6,112 nucleotides of DNA from Bacillota bacterium (lineage in GTDB: Bacteria; Bacillota; Bacilli; Paenibacillales; NBRC-103111), in NCBI GenBank assembly GCA_023391955.1, contig JAEWAA010000082.1, forward strand, positions 1 through 6,112, read 5' to 3'. Below, one piece after another: positions 1 through 5,777 of the stretch (position 1 is the stretch's first letter; the number at the start of each line of letters is the position of its first letter). The position numbers and the translations under genes were made by a program. Below the pieces are notes generated by a model, which saw only the letters and a program-made list of their open reading frames with translations, searched no databases and was not told the origin of the DNA.

Positions 1-698
1 AGTACCGTATCATCCAGGGGTGCGGTTGGCATGCTCATTTGAATAAAGGTATCCCCCGCACGTCCCGGCGCCCCCATGGTGGAGCGGAATACCACCAGCT
101 GCTTACCTGAGCCGCCGCTGCCGTCCACCACCCAATACTGGGGTTTGTTATGAGCCTGCACTTGCTCCAGAATCTCCGCATATTGCGCCTTGGAGATGGA
201 GGGCATGGGATGGCCCGCTTCCTCAGAGAGCCGGGTCACATTGCCATTCACATCGACCACAGCCAAAGCGGTATCCGGCAAAAAAAAGTAAGGACGACGG
301 CCATCCGCAGAACCCGGTGTCCGGGGCTGGCTGGCCGAGGTTTCGTTGTCTCCGCTATCCGGTGACGCAGAAGAATCCGCCGGCGCGGCCTGCGGGTTCT
401 GCACCGCTGCACCTCCGCTGCTATTCCCGGATTGTTTATCCGGCCTCTGACTCTGGCCCTGCCTGTCCTTGCGTTCAGGCATGGGGTCGGCGCCCACCAG
501 CTCCCGGGGCACCGAATTCATTTGGGTGAACATGGCCTCCGCCTGATTTTTGTAGAGAAAATTTTTCATGAACCAATACTGGAACACCCCGATAGACAAA
601 AGCAGCACCGCCATAATCAACAGGGATCGGGTAACCAACTGGTAGCGCAGGGATTGGGGGGCAGCCAGCCTGCTCAGCCGTCGCGCCAGGGTTTTCAT
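1..698 (-). CDS. Sensor histidine kinase, N-terminal part (gene continues beyond left edge)
   Basis: The reading frame is open from the ATG at 698 down to the window edge: 232 complete codons plus two bases. It starts inside the stop codon of the response regulator (ATGA overlap), so it is the second gene of a two-component operon. There is no clear Shine-Dalgarno before this ATG, so translation is probably coupled. Residues 1-24 are a basic cytoplasmic tail (MKTLARRLSRL...). Residues about 25-43 form one transmembrane helix followed by an extracytoplasmic domain. Residues about 72-136 are low-complexity and probably disordered, rich in Q, S, P, G, D and A. From residue 137 an ordered segment resumes (YFFLPDTALAVVDVNGNV), typical of small kinase sensor domains that carry a '..VVDxNGxV' strand. 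The second membrane helix, HAMP, the phospho-accepting histidine and the ATPase domain lie outside the window. Assignment as a kinase therefore rests on operon position and N-terminal architecture. The signal is unknown. Confidence 0.85.
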   Translation of the reverse strand, partial: MKTLARRLSRLAAPQSLRYQLVTRSLLIMAVLLLSIGVFQYWFMKNFLYKNQAEAMFTQMNSVPRELVGADPMPERKDRQGQSQRPDKQSGNSSGGAAVQNPQAAPADSSASPDSGDNETSASQPRTPGSADGRRPYFFLPDTALAVVDVNGNVTRLSEEAGHPMPSISKAQYAEILEQVQAHNKPQYWVVDGSGGSGKQLVVFRSTMGAPGRAGDTFIQMSMPTAPLDDTV

Positions 699-1381
699 GG
701 CAGATCAACCCGGTATCCCGAACCCCGGAGCGTCCGGATCAGCTTATGCTCCTTATCCTCCAATTTCTCCCGGAGAGAACGGATGTACACTTCCACAATG
801 TTCTCCTCCCCGCCGAAATCATAGCCCCAAACGGAATCCAAAATCTTCGCTTTGCTCAGCACAATGCCGTGGTTAATAACCAGATAGTGCAGCAGCTCAT
901 GCTCCGTAGGCGACAGCTCCAGCACCTGTCCCCGGTAGCTGATCTCCTTGCGCCTGTCGTCCAGCCGGAAAGGCCCGTGGTTCACCTCACCCAGGAGGCT
1001 CGGAAACTGGTTGCGCAGTCTGGCGTGTATCCGGGCCAGGAGCTCCTCGAAGCTGAAGGGTTTGACCAAATAATCGTCGGCACCCAGTCCCAGCCCCTTC
1101 ACCCGGTCTTCAATTTCATCCTTGGCGGTGAGCATGATGATGGCGGCGTTGATTCCGGTTTTGCGCATCATCCGGCAGGCCTCGAACCCGTCCATTCCGG
1201 GCATCATCACATCCAATATCACCACTTGAGGCTGAAACTCAGCGGCCGTGGTCACGGCCATCAGCCCGTCAGGGGCTGTCCGGATATCAAATCCTTCATT
1301 CACCAGCCCCAGCTCAAGAAATTGCAGGATATGCGGCTCATCATCCACAAGCAGTATTTTGACACCTTTGGTCATTTTCAT
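695..1381 (-). CDS. OmpR/PhoB-family response regulator transcription factor
   Basis: A complete 228-residue protein, the usual length for this family. The receiver domain (about 6-122) has all the expected residues: acidic pair D13/D14, phospho-acceptor D57 in VVILDVMMPGMDG, T85 in IIMLTAKDE and K107 in DDYLVKPF. A winged-helix DNA-binding domain covers about 137-228, with the LSPTEHELLHYL segment, a probable recognition helix near 192-206 (EENIVEVYIRSLREKL) and the closing wing IRTLRGSGYRV. The start at 1381 has an AGGAG 9 nt upstream; an ATG two codons in is a less likely alternative. The gene overlaps the kinase by 4 bp and is divergent from the glycosyltransferase operon. Four 11-bp-phased TTCAG half-sites lie upstream of it, so autoregulation is likely (inference). 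Nothing appears broken or missing. The family is certain; the specific regulon is not known. Confidence 0.97.
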   Translation of the reverse strand: MKMTKGVKILLVDDEPHILQFLELGLVNEGFDIRTAPDGLMAVTTAAEFQPQVVILDVMMPGMDGFEACRMMRKTGINAAIIMLTAKDEIEDRVKGLGLGADDYLVKPFSFEELLARIHARLRNQFPSLLGEVNHGPFRLDDRRKEISYRGQVLELSPTEHELLHYLVINHGIVLSKAKILDSVWGYDFGGEENIVEVYIRSLREKLEDKEHKLIRTLRGSGYRVDLP

Positions 1382-1440
1382 CGGCGGTCTCTCCTAAGCG
1401 TAAATTCTCATCTTTTCCTATAGGCAGGGATTATTCTTAC

Positions 1441-1470
1441 AATATAAAAGAGCTAGCTGAAGATTGTCTG
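1441..1470 (-). promoter_or_regulatory. Probable promoter of the response regulator-kinase operon
   Basis: Read on the minus strand, TATATT (1446-1441) matches five of six bases of a sigma-A -10 box. CAGACA (1470-1465) lies 18 nt upstream and matches the last four bases of TTGACA. The poor -35 overlaps the TTCAG array, as expected for an activator-dependent promoter. Transcription would start near 1434, giving a leader of about 50 nt. Assigned by eye. Confidence 0.5.
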
Positions 1471-1494
1471 AAGGGCTGCTGAAGCTGTGCTGAA
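1457..1494 (-). promoter_or_regulatory. Array of four 11-bp-phased TTCAG direct repeats (putative response regulator operator)
   Basis: On the minus strand TTCAG begins at 1494, 1483, 1472 and 1461, each exactly 11 bp apart; on the plus strand this reads as CTGAA at 1457, 1468, 1479 and 1490. All four pentamers are identical while the six bases between them vary. Tandem half-sites with one-helical-turn phasing are the known binding mode of OmpR/PhoB regulators; CreB's TTCAC-N6-TTCAC has the same geometry. The last half-site is 10 nt from the TATATT -10 box of the regulator operon. Binding by the adjacent regulator is inferred. Confidence 0.75.
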
Positions 1495-1524
1495 CAGCGC
1501 GCCATTGATGGAACACACCGGATT

Positions 1525-1562
1525 TTCAGGCAACATTCAGCCTGCCTTCATGACGGCTTCAG
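1525..1562 (+). promoter_or_regulatory. Second array of four 11-bp-phased TTCAG/TTCAT repeats, facing the glycosyltransferase operon
   Basis: On the plus strand TTCAG occurs at 1525, 1536 and 1558, with TTCAT at 1547, again exactly 11 bp apart. It mirrors the array at 1457-1494 with opposite orientation and 30 bp between the two. A -10-like hexamer GAGAAT (1573-1578) starts after 10 nt, the same distance as in the other array. The same regulator probably binds both; this is inferred from motif and phasing. Confidence 0.72.
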
Positions 1563-1578
1563 ATAAAAAGAGGAGAAT
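1558..1578 (+). promoter_or_regulatory. Possible activator-dependent promoter of the glycosyltransferase operon
   Basis: GAGAAT at 1573-1578 matches four of six -10 bases, including the key A at position 2 and T at position 6, and lies 10 nt past the last TTCAG half-site. There is no good -35 box, consistent with dependence on a bound activator. The start would fall near 1585, with a leader of about 70 nt. The call depends mainly on symmetry with the divergent promoter. Confidence 0.35.
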
Positions 1579-1653
1579 AGAAAACAATCAGCATCAACAT
1601 TATAGCAGAACCTTTTGCGGCATTTTCACAAAAATAAGAAGGGCGGGGACGGT

Positions 1654-3639
1654 ATGCAGTGGTTACGCAAAACCAAATGGGATATTCCGCTGACGCTTAT
1701 CACCTTGCTTGCGGGCTTCCTAAACGGTTATGGCATCTGGAACGAGCAATACGCCAACTCCTATTACACGGCTGCCGTGGCCAGCATGCTGCAGAGCTTC
1801 CACAATTTCTTCTACGGGTCCTTCGACCCCGGCGGATTCGTAACGGTGGACAAACCTCCGGTAGTCTTCTGGCTTCAAACGGCCAGTGCCGCCTTGTTCG
1901 GCGTCCATGGCTGGAGTGTGATCCTGCCCCAAGCGCTGGCGGGGGTAGGTTCGGTGCTTTTGATTTATGCGCTGGTAAAGCCAACCTTCGGCACAGGGGC
2001 AGCCCGGATAGCCGCCTTGGCCTTTGCCTGTACGCCCATTGCCGCGGCAGTAAGCCGGACCAACAATATCGACAGTATGCTGGTGTTCACCCTTTTGGCA
2101 GCCGCCTGGCTGTTGTTCCGCGGTGTCCGCAAAAGCAATTTATGGCTGCTGGCGGCAGCCTTTGCCGTTGTGGGACTGGGCTTTAATATGAAGATGCTGC
2201 AGGCCTACCTGGTGCTGCCGGCGTTTTATCTGTTTTATTGGATCGGATACCGTATCCATTGGCAAAAAAGATTGGCCGGGTTGGCGGCGGTAACGGCGGC
2301 ACTGGTGATGGTGTCTCTCTCCTGGCCTCTGATCGTGGATATGGTACCGGCGGATAAACGGCCGTATGTAGGCAGCAGCCAAACGAACTCCGTGCTGGAA
2401 TTGGCCTTTGGCTACAATGGCATTTCCCGGCTGACTGGCGACCGGGGACAAAGCGGCGGCACAGATGGCGGAAACGGCGGCCGAGGTGGTGATGGTTTGC
2501 AGCAGGATGGACGGTTACGCCAGGGTGGAGGCCAACGCCCGCAGCAAAGCGGCCAAGTACCGCCTGACACAAACGGGCAGCCACCCCAGGACGGCCAAAT
2601 GAACCGGGGAGACGGCGGCGGCCAAGGAGGCGGCATGTTCGGCACCGGTACCAAAGGAGTATTCCGGCTGTTCCAGAAAGAGCTGTCCGGACAAGCCAGC
2701 TGGCTGATCCCTTTTGCATTCGCAGGAGCAGCAGGGGTGCTGGTTAGTGTACGGAGAAAACAGGTAACTTCCGCTCACAAGGAAACCGTCTTCTGGCTGG
2801 CTTGGCTCATTCCCGGAATGATATTCTTCAGCATTGCCGGATTCTTCCACCATTATTATCTGATCATGTTGGCGCCGCCTCTTGCAGCCATCACCGGGGC
2901 TGGCTGGACGGAGCTGTGGCGCAGATACCGGGAAAATGCGGGCTGGACCGTCTGGCTTTTCCCTGTTGCCATAGCGTCTACAGCTGCAATCCAGTGGTAT
3001 TTCGTACATCCGTATGACAAGCAGATCGGCAGCGGCTGGTCCTTCGTTATTGCAACTGCCGGTGGTGCTGCGGCGGTCCTCCTGGTGATGGCGAAGCTCC
3101 TGCGCAAAACCGTTCCGGCGGCGGCAGCCGTGCTGGCCTTCCTGGTGCTCCTCATCGGCCCGCTGTATTGGGCGGCCACACCTATTACCTACGGCCAGAG
3201 CGCACAGCTGCCCCAGGCAGGGCCGGATACTTCCAGCCGCTTCGGCGGAGGAGACGGAGGCGGAAGAGGGGGCGGCACATCCACAGTGGATGAAGGGCTG
3301 TATCAATATCTTTTGGAGCACCAAACCGAAGAGTCTTTCCTGTTTGCCACAACCCGTTATAATACGGCAGTCCCCTATATTATCGAAAAAGGCGCGGCAG
3401 TGATGGCCATGGGCGGCTACTCCGGCTCAGATCCCATACTGACAGAGGAATCCCTGGAAGCCATGGTGGCCGAAGGAAAGGTGAAGTACTTCCTGATCTC
3501 CAACAGCGGCGGTCCAGGAGGAGGAAATACGGGACTGACCCAATGGATCATCGCCCATGGCAAGGCCATCCCGGAGAGTGAATATGGCGGCAGCAGCGGA
3601 ACCTTGTACGAGGTTACTCTAGAATCTGAAGGAGGATGA
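1654..3639 (+). CDS. GT-C membrane glycosyltransferase, PMT/ArnT-like (YkcB-like)
   Basis: An integral membrane protein of 661 residues that should transfer a sugar from a polyprenyl-phosphate carrier to an envelope acceptor on the outer face. The first helix (about 11-28) leads into a loop with acidic E31 (IWNEQYANSYY) and then TVDKPP (64-69), both typical of YkcB-like members of the PMT superfamily. Many further helices follow to about 508, then an extracytoplasmic domain of some 150 residues. Three glycine-rich stretches stand out: a 70-residue G/Q/D/P/R insertion (about 262-335), residues 531-541, and 619-624. A TTG at 1615 would add 13 residues but lacks a ribosome site. The ATG at 1654 follows a weak G-rich site (AAGGG at 1639, GGGG at 1645) and gives a normal N-terminus. 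It is the first gene of an operon with the GT-A enzyme downstream. Donor sugar and acceptor cannot be read from the sequence. Confidence 0.9.
   Translation: MQWLRKTKWDIPLTLITLLAGFLNGYGIWNEQYANSYYTAAVASMLQSFHNFFYGSFDPGGFVTVDKPPVVFWLQTASAALFGVHGWSVILPQALAGVGSVLLIYALVKPTFGTGAARIAALAFACTPIAAAVSRTNNIDSMLVFTLLAAAWLLFRGVRKSNLWLLAAAFAVVGLGFNMKMLQAYLVLPAFYLFYWIGYRIHWQKRLAGLAAVTAALVMVSLSWPLIVDMVPADKRPYVGSSQTNSVLELAFGYNGISRLTGDRGQSGGTDGGNGGRGGDGLQQDGRLRQGGGQRPQQSGQVPPDTNGQPPQDGQMNRGDGGGQGGGMFGTGTKGVFRLFQKELSGQASWLIPFAFAGAAGVLVSVRRKQVTSAHKETVFWLAWLIPGMIFFSIAGFFHHYYLIMLAPPLAAITGAGWTELWRRYRENAGWTVWLFPVAIASTAAIQWYFVHPYDKQIGSGWSFVIATAGGAAAVLLVMAKLLRKTVPAAAAVLAFLVLLIGPLYWAATPITYGQSAQLPQAGPDTSSRFGGGDGGGRGGGTSTVDEGLYQYLLEHQTEESFLFATTRYNTAVPYIIEKGAAVMAMGGYSGSDPILTEESLEAMVAEGKVKYFLISNSGGPGGGNTGLTQWIIAHGKAIPESEYGGSSGTLYEVTLESEGG
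3628..3635 (+). promoter_or_regulatory. Ribosome binding site that fixes the start of the GT-A gene
   Basis: GAAGGAGG lies just before the upstream gene's stop codon. It abuts the ATG at 3636 with no spacing, which would not work well, but is 9 nt from the ATG at 3645. The later start is therefore preferred, and the site sits inside the end of the upstream coding region. Confidence 0.8.
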
Positions 3640-3644
3640 GCCGT

Positions 3645-4649
3645 ATGGCAGGAACGCCCCGATATTCCATTGTGATTCCCATGTACAACGAGGAGGAGGT
3701 CATCGAGGAAACATACCGCCGTTTGAAAATGGTGATGAGCTCCGTCGGCGAACCCTATGAGCTGTTGTTTGTGAATGATGGCAGCCTGGACAGATGTGCG
3801 GAGATGATCCGGGAATATGCCTTCTGGGACAGCAATGTCCGGCTCCTGGAATTTTCCCGGAATTTCGGGCATCAGGTGGCGGTCACGGCAGGTATGGACC
3901 ATGCGGCGGGAGATGCGGTGATCCTGATTGATGCGGATCTCCAGGACCCGCCTGAGCTCATTCTCCCCATGATCGCCAAGTGGAAGGAAGGATATGACGT
4001 TGTTTATGCCAAGCGGCTTAGACGCAAGGGGGAAACCTGGTTCAAACTGGCCACCGCCAGTGCCTTCTACCGGGTGCTGCGTGCCTGCACGGACACTCCC
4101 ATTCCGGTAGACACCGGGGATTTCCGGCTGATGGACCGGAGGGTTGTTGCCGAAATGAAGCGTCTGACGGAAAAGAACCGTTTTGTCCGCGGGTTGGTCA
4201 GTTGGGTGGGCTTTAAGCAGACAGCCGTCGAATATGAACGGGATGAACGGCTTGCCGGGGAGACCAAATATCCCCTCCGCAGCATGATCAAGCTCTGTCT
4301 GGACGGGATTACGTCCTTCTCCTCCAAGCCGCTGAAGCTGGCCGGTTATGCGGGAGCGCTGCTGTCAGCAGCAGGTTTTGTATATCTGGCTTATATATTG
4401 GGTTTGGCCGCTTTTACGGACCGGGCGGTTAAAGGCTGGACCTCCCTGATTGGAATAACCCTGCTGCTGGATGGGGTAATCCTGCTTATGATAGGGATTC
4501 TGGGAGAATATGTGGGACGGATTTATGAGGAAAGCAAAAACCGTCCTTTATATATTCTAAAAGACAGCGGCACCCAGGAGGAAAAAAAGCAGGAGCCGGT
4601 TCGTTTAGATTTTGAACATACCCGTATATGGTCAAATAACGTTCCATAG
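3645..4649 (+). CDS. Family 2 (GT-A) polyprenyl-phosphate glycosyltransferase, DPM1/GtrB/YkcC-like
   Basis: A 334-residue enzyme expected to load a sugar from a nucleotide donor onto undecaprenyl phosphate at the cytoplasmic face. The N-terminal GT-A domain begins YSIVIPMYNEEE (7-18) and has VNDGSLD (43-49), SRNFGHQ (71-77) and the metal-binding DADLQDPPE (96-104). Other signatures of the DPM1/GtrB group are DTGDFRLMDR (156-165), KNRFVRG (177-183) and LAGETKYP (203-210). Two C-terminal helices follow (about 233-257 and 266-287), then GEYVGRIYEE and a short polar tail. This is the GtrB/YkcC layout; DPM1 enzymes without the C-terminal helices are shorter. The gene begins 5 nt after the GT-C stop, so the two form one operon. 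They fit a lipid-linked sugar pathway: synthesis inside, transfer outside. A GtrA-like flippase would be expected but is not visible. Sugar identity is unknown. Confidence 0.95.
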   Translation: MAGTPRYSIVIPMYNEEEVIEETYRRLKMVMSSVGEPYELLFVNDGSLDRCAEMIREYAFWDSNVRLLEFSRNFGHQVAVTAGMDHAAGDAVILIDADLQDPPELILPMIAKWKEGYDVVYAKRLRRKGETWFKLATASAFYRVLRACTDTPIPVDTGDFRLMDRRVVAEMKRLTEKNRFVRGLVSWVGFKQTAVEYERDERLAGETKYPLRSMIKLCLDGITSFSSKPLKLAGYAGALLSAAGFVYLAYILGLAAFTDRAVKGWTSLIGITLLLDGVILLMIGILGEYVGRIYEESKNRPLYILKDSGTQEEKKQEPVRLDFEHTRIWSNNVP

Positions 4650-4671
4650 ATTCGTTAGCGCTTCACCCCCC

Positions 4672-4696
4672 TCTCCGCCGTCCGGAGGTTTTGTTT
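4672..4696 (+). terminator. Weak intrinsic terminator after the glycosyltransferase operon
   Basis: CTCCG (4673-4677) pairs with CGGAG (4683-4687) around a 5-nt loop, extended by a T-G pair, and is followed by TTTTGTTT. The stem is short, so termination may be partial. The T-run reaches into the -35 box of the next gene's promoter. Confidence 0.45.
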
Positions 4697-4723
4697 GACC
4701 GCTTTGATTCTCCCGTGTACAAT
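4695..4723 (+). promoter_or_regulatory. Sigma-A promoter of the ArAE-family gene
   Basis: TTGACC (4695-4700) and TACAAT (4718-4723) are separated by exactly 17 nt, each matching five of six consensus bases. Transcription would begin near 4730, giving a leader of about 22 nt. The TTG that would extend the downstream reading frame to 4695 is part of this -35 box and upstream of the transcript start, so it cannot serve as the start codon for this promoter. Confidence 0.8.
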
Positions 4724-4751
4724 TAGGCCTAAAACACCTCCGGGGGAGCAT

Positions 4752-5678
4752 ATGAAAATCGGCTTTCGCACCTTAAAAACGGCTATTGGCGTAGCCTTAT
4801 CCGTCTTTATCGCCCAATCCCTGGGCTTGCAATATTTTACCGCGGCGGGCATCCTGACCCTGCTCTGCATCCAGAAATCCCGCAAACAATCCTTTCAGGC
4901 GGCCCTGAGCCGCCTCTTTGCTTGCCTTATATCCCTGTTCGCCTCTACGCTGCTGTTTGAGGCCATCGGATACGGGGCGTATGCTTTTCTGGTTCTGCTG
5001 CTGTTCTTTATCCCGCTGACGGTACGCCTCGGCATTCATCAGGGAATTGCCAGCAGCATCGTTATCGTGATGCATGTCTACATGTATGGGCAATGGGAGT
5101 GGGGCTTTTTCCTGAACGAAATTTGCGTGATTCTCATCGGTCTCGGCGTGGCCTTGGCCGTAAACTGGTATATGCCCAGCATCGACAAGGAGCTGAACCG
5201 GCATAAGGACCAGGTGGACGGTCTTATTGCCGCCATTCTGAAGGAAATTTCCCTGTATCTGAAGGAAGGGCAAACCTCCTGGGACGGCAAGGAGCTGCTG
5301 CTCCTGGGGGACACCCTCCGCAAAGCCTCCGAGCTGGCTGTCCTCGATGATGAAAACAGCCTGCACCGCAAGGATAACTCCTACCGGCATTATTTCAGCC
5401 TGAAGCGCAGGCAGTATGAAATTCTGGACCGGATGCTGCCGGCGGTCTCCGGCATCTCCATTCAGATGGAGCAGGGCCACCGGATTGGGGAGCTGATTGA
5501 GGAAATGAACGCGCATATGAGCGGCGGCATTCCTTCGCCCCACCTGGGAGAGAAGCTCCGCAGCATCCGGGAGTTCCATAAGCTGCTTCCCATGCCTGTG
5601 ACCCGGGACGAATTCGAGAACCGGGCCAGCCTGTATGCCGTGGCCAATGAGCTGGAGCGGTTTATTGAGACGCTGTAG
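4752..5678 (+). CDS. Aromatic acid exporter family membrane protein (ArAE_1, YqjA-like)
   Basis: A 308-residue protein with a hydrophobic N-terminal half and a soluble C-terminal half. About five or six helices lie between residues 9 and 140, with a conserved-looking N-terminus (MKIGFRTLKTAIGVALSVFIAQ), the charged loop CIQKSRKQSF (39-48), and NWYMPSID ending the membrane part. Residues about 145-308 are predicted helical, including RKDNSYRHYFSLKRRQYEILDRM, which resembles the ArAE_1 C-terminal domain of Bacillus YqjA proteins. The family is linked by homology to efflux of aromatic carboxylates, but most YqjA-like members have no tested substrate. The ATG at 4752 is chosen because it lies just after the promoter and gives the family's usual N-terminus; its ribosome site (GGGGGAG at 4742-4748) is G-rich and close, only 3 nt away. 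It has its own promoter and a hairpin after it, so it is probably a single-gene unit. Confidence 0.9.
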   Translation: MKIGFRTLKTAIGVALSVFIAQSLGLQYFTAAGILTLLCIQKSRKQSFQAALSRLFACLISLFASTLLFEAIGYGAYAFLVLLLFFIPLTVRLGIHQGIASSIVIVMHVYMYGQWEWGFFLNEICVILIGLGVALAVNWYMPSIDKELNRHKDQVDGLIAAILKEISLYLKEGQTSWDGKELLLLGDTLRKASELAVLDDENSLHRKDNSYRHYFSLKRRQYEILDRMLPAVSGISIQMEQGHRIGELIEEMNAHMSGGIPSPHLGEKLRSIREFHKLLPMPVTRDEFENRASLYAVANELERFIETL

Positions 5679-5701
5679 CAAAATCCGGCTCCCGGCTTAA
5701 A

Positions 5702-5726
5702 GCCCTCTTGAACAAGGAGGGCATTT
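5702..5726 (+). terminator. Hairpin after the ArAE gene, possible terminator
   Basis: GCCCTC (5702-5707) pairs with GAGGGC (5717-5722) around a 9-nt loop that can close further by T-A pairs. It is flanked by AAA before and ATTT after, so it could act in either direction, but the T-tract is weak. The 3' arm contains an AAGGAGG sequence (5714-5720). Confidence 0.5.
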
Positions 5727-5737
5727 CATGTTACTCT

Positions 5738-5760
5738 AAAACTGATCAATGATCAGTTTT
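5738..5760 (+). promoter_or_regulatory. Perfect 23-bp inverted repeat, putative TetR-family operator
   Basis: AAAACTGATCA (5738-5748) is followed by one central A and then its exact reverse complement TGATCAGTTTT (5750-5760). The palindrome ends 17 bp before the TetR-family start codon. Size and position fit an autoregulatory operator, as TetR dimers commonly bind inverted repeats next to their own gene. A weak promoter may precede it: TTGAAC at 5708-5713, 18 nt, TACTCT at 5732-5737. That would put the transcript start inside the palindrome, where a repressor would block it. The promoter is uncertain; the palindrome is exact. Confidence 0.8.
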
Positions 5761-5777
5761 GGGGAAAGGAGCGGAAG

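Noticed and set aside
746..1423. 225-codon plus-strand frame opposite the response regulator
   Set aside because: The minus-strand protein has every receiver and winged-helix signature, while the plus-strand translation resembles no family and has no ribosome site.
1451..1458. AGCTAGCT palindrome near the regulator promoter
   Set aside because: Only 8 bp and common by chance; the 11-bp-phased TTCAG array explains the region better.
1615..1653. TTG start giving a 13-residue longer GT-C protein
   Set aside because: There is no ribosome site before the TTG, and the added residues (RHFHKNKKGGDG) are not a typical N-terminus; the ATG at 1654 sits directly before the first membrane helix.
2446..2640. 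GGC/GGA-rich stretch as a possible repeat array or mobile-element scar
   Set aside because: It remains in frame within the GT-C gene, codes for a glycine-rich loop, and has no regular repeat unit or flanking duplication.
2515..3324. 269-codon minus-strand frame opposite the GT-C gene
   Set aside because: Its length comes from the GC-rich glycine-coding stretches on the other strand; the translation has no domain or plausible start signal.
3636..3644. Start of the GT-A gene at the ATG overlapping the upstream stop codon
   Set aside because: The AGGAGG directly abuts this ATG, leaving no spacing, while the ATG at 3645 has ideal 9-nt spacing.
4797..5681. Long open frame (294 codons) on the minus strand opposite the ArAE gene
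   Set aside because: It is antisense to a well-supported membrane protein and its translation is rich in Q, H and G without any recognisable domain. It has the look of a high-GC antisense shadow.
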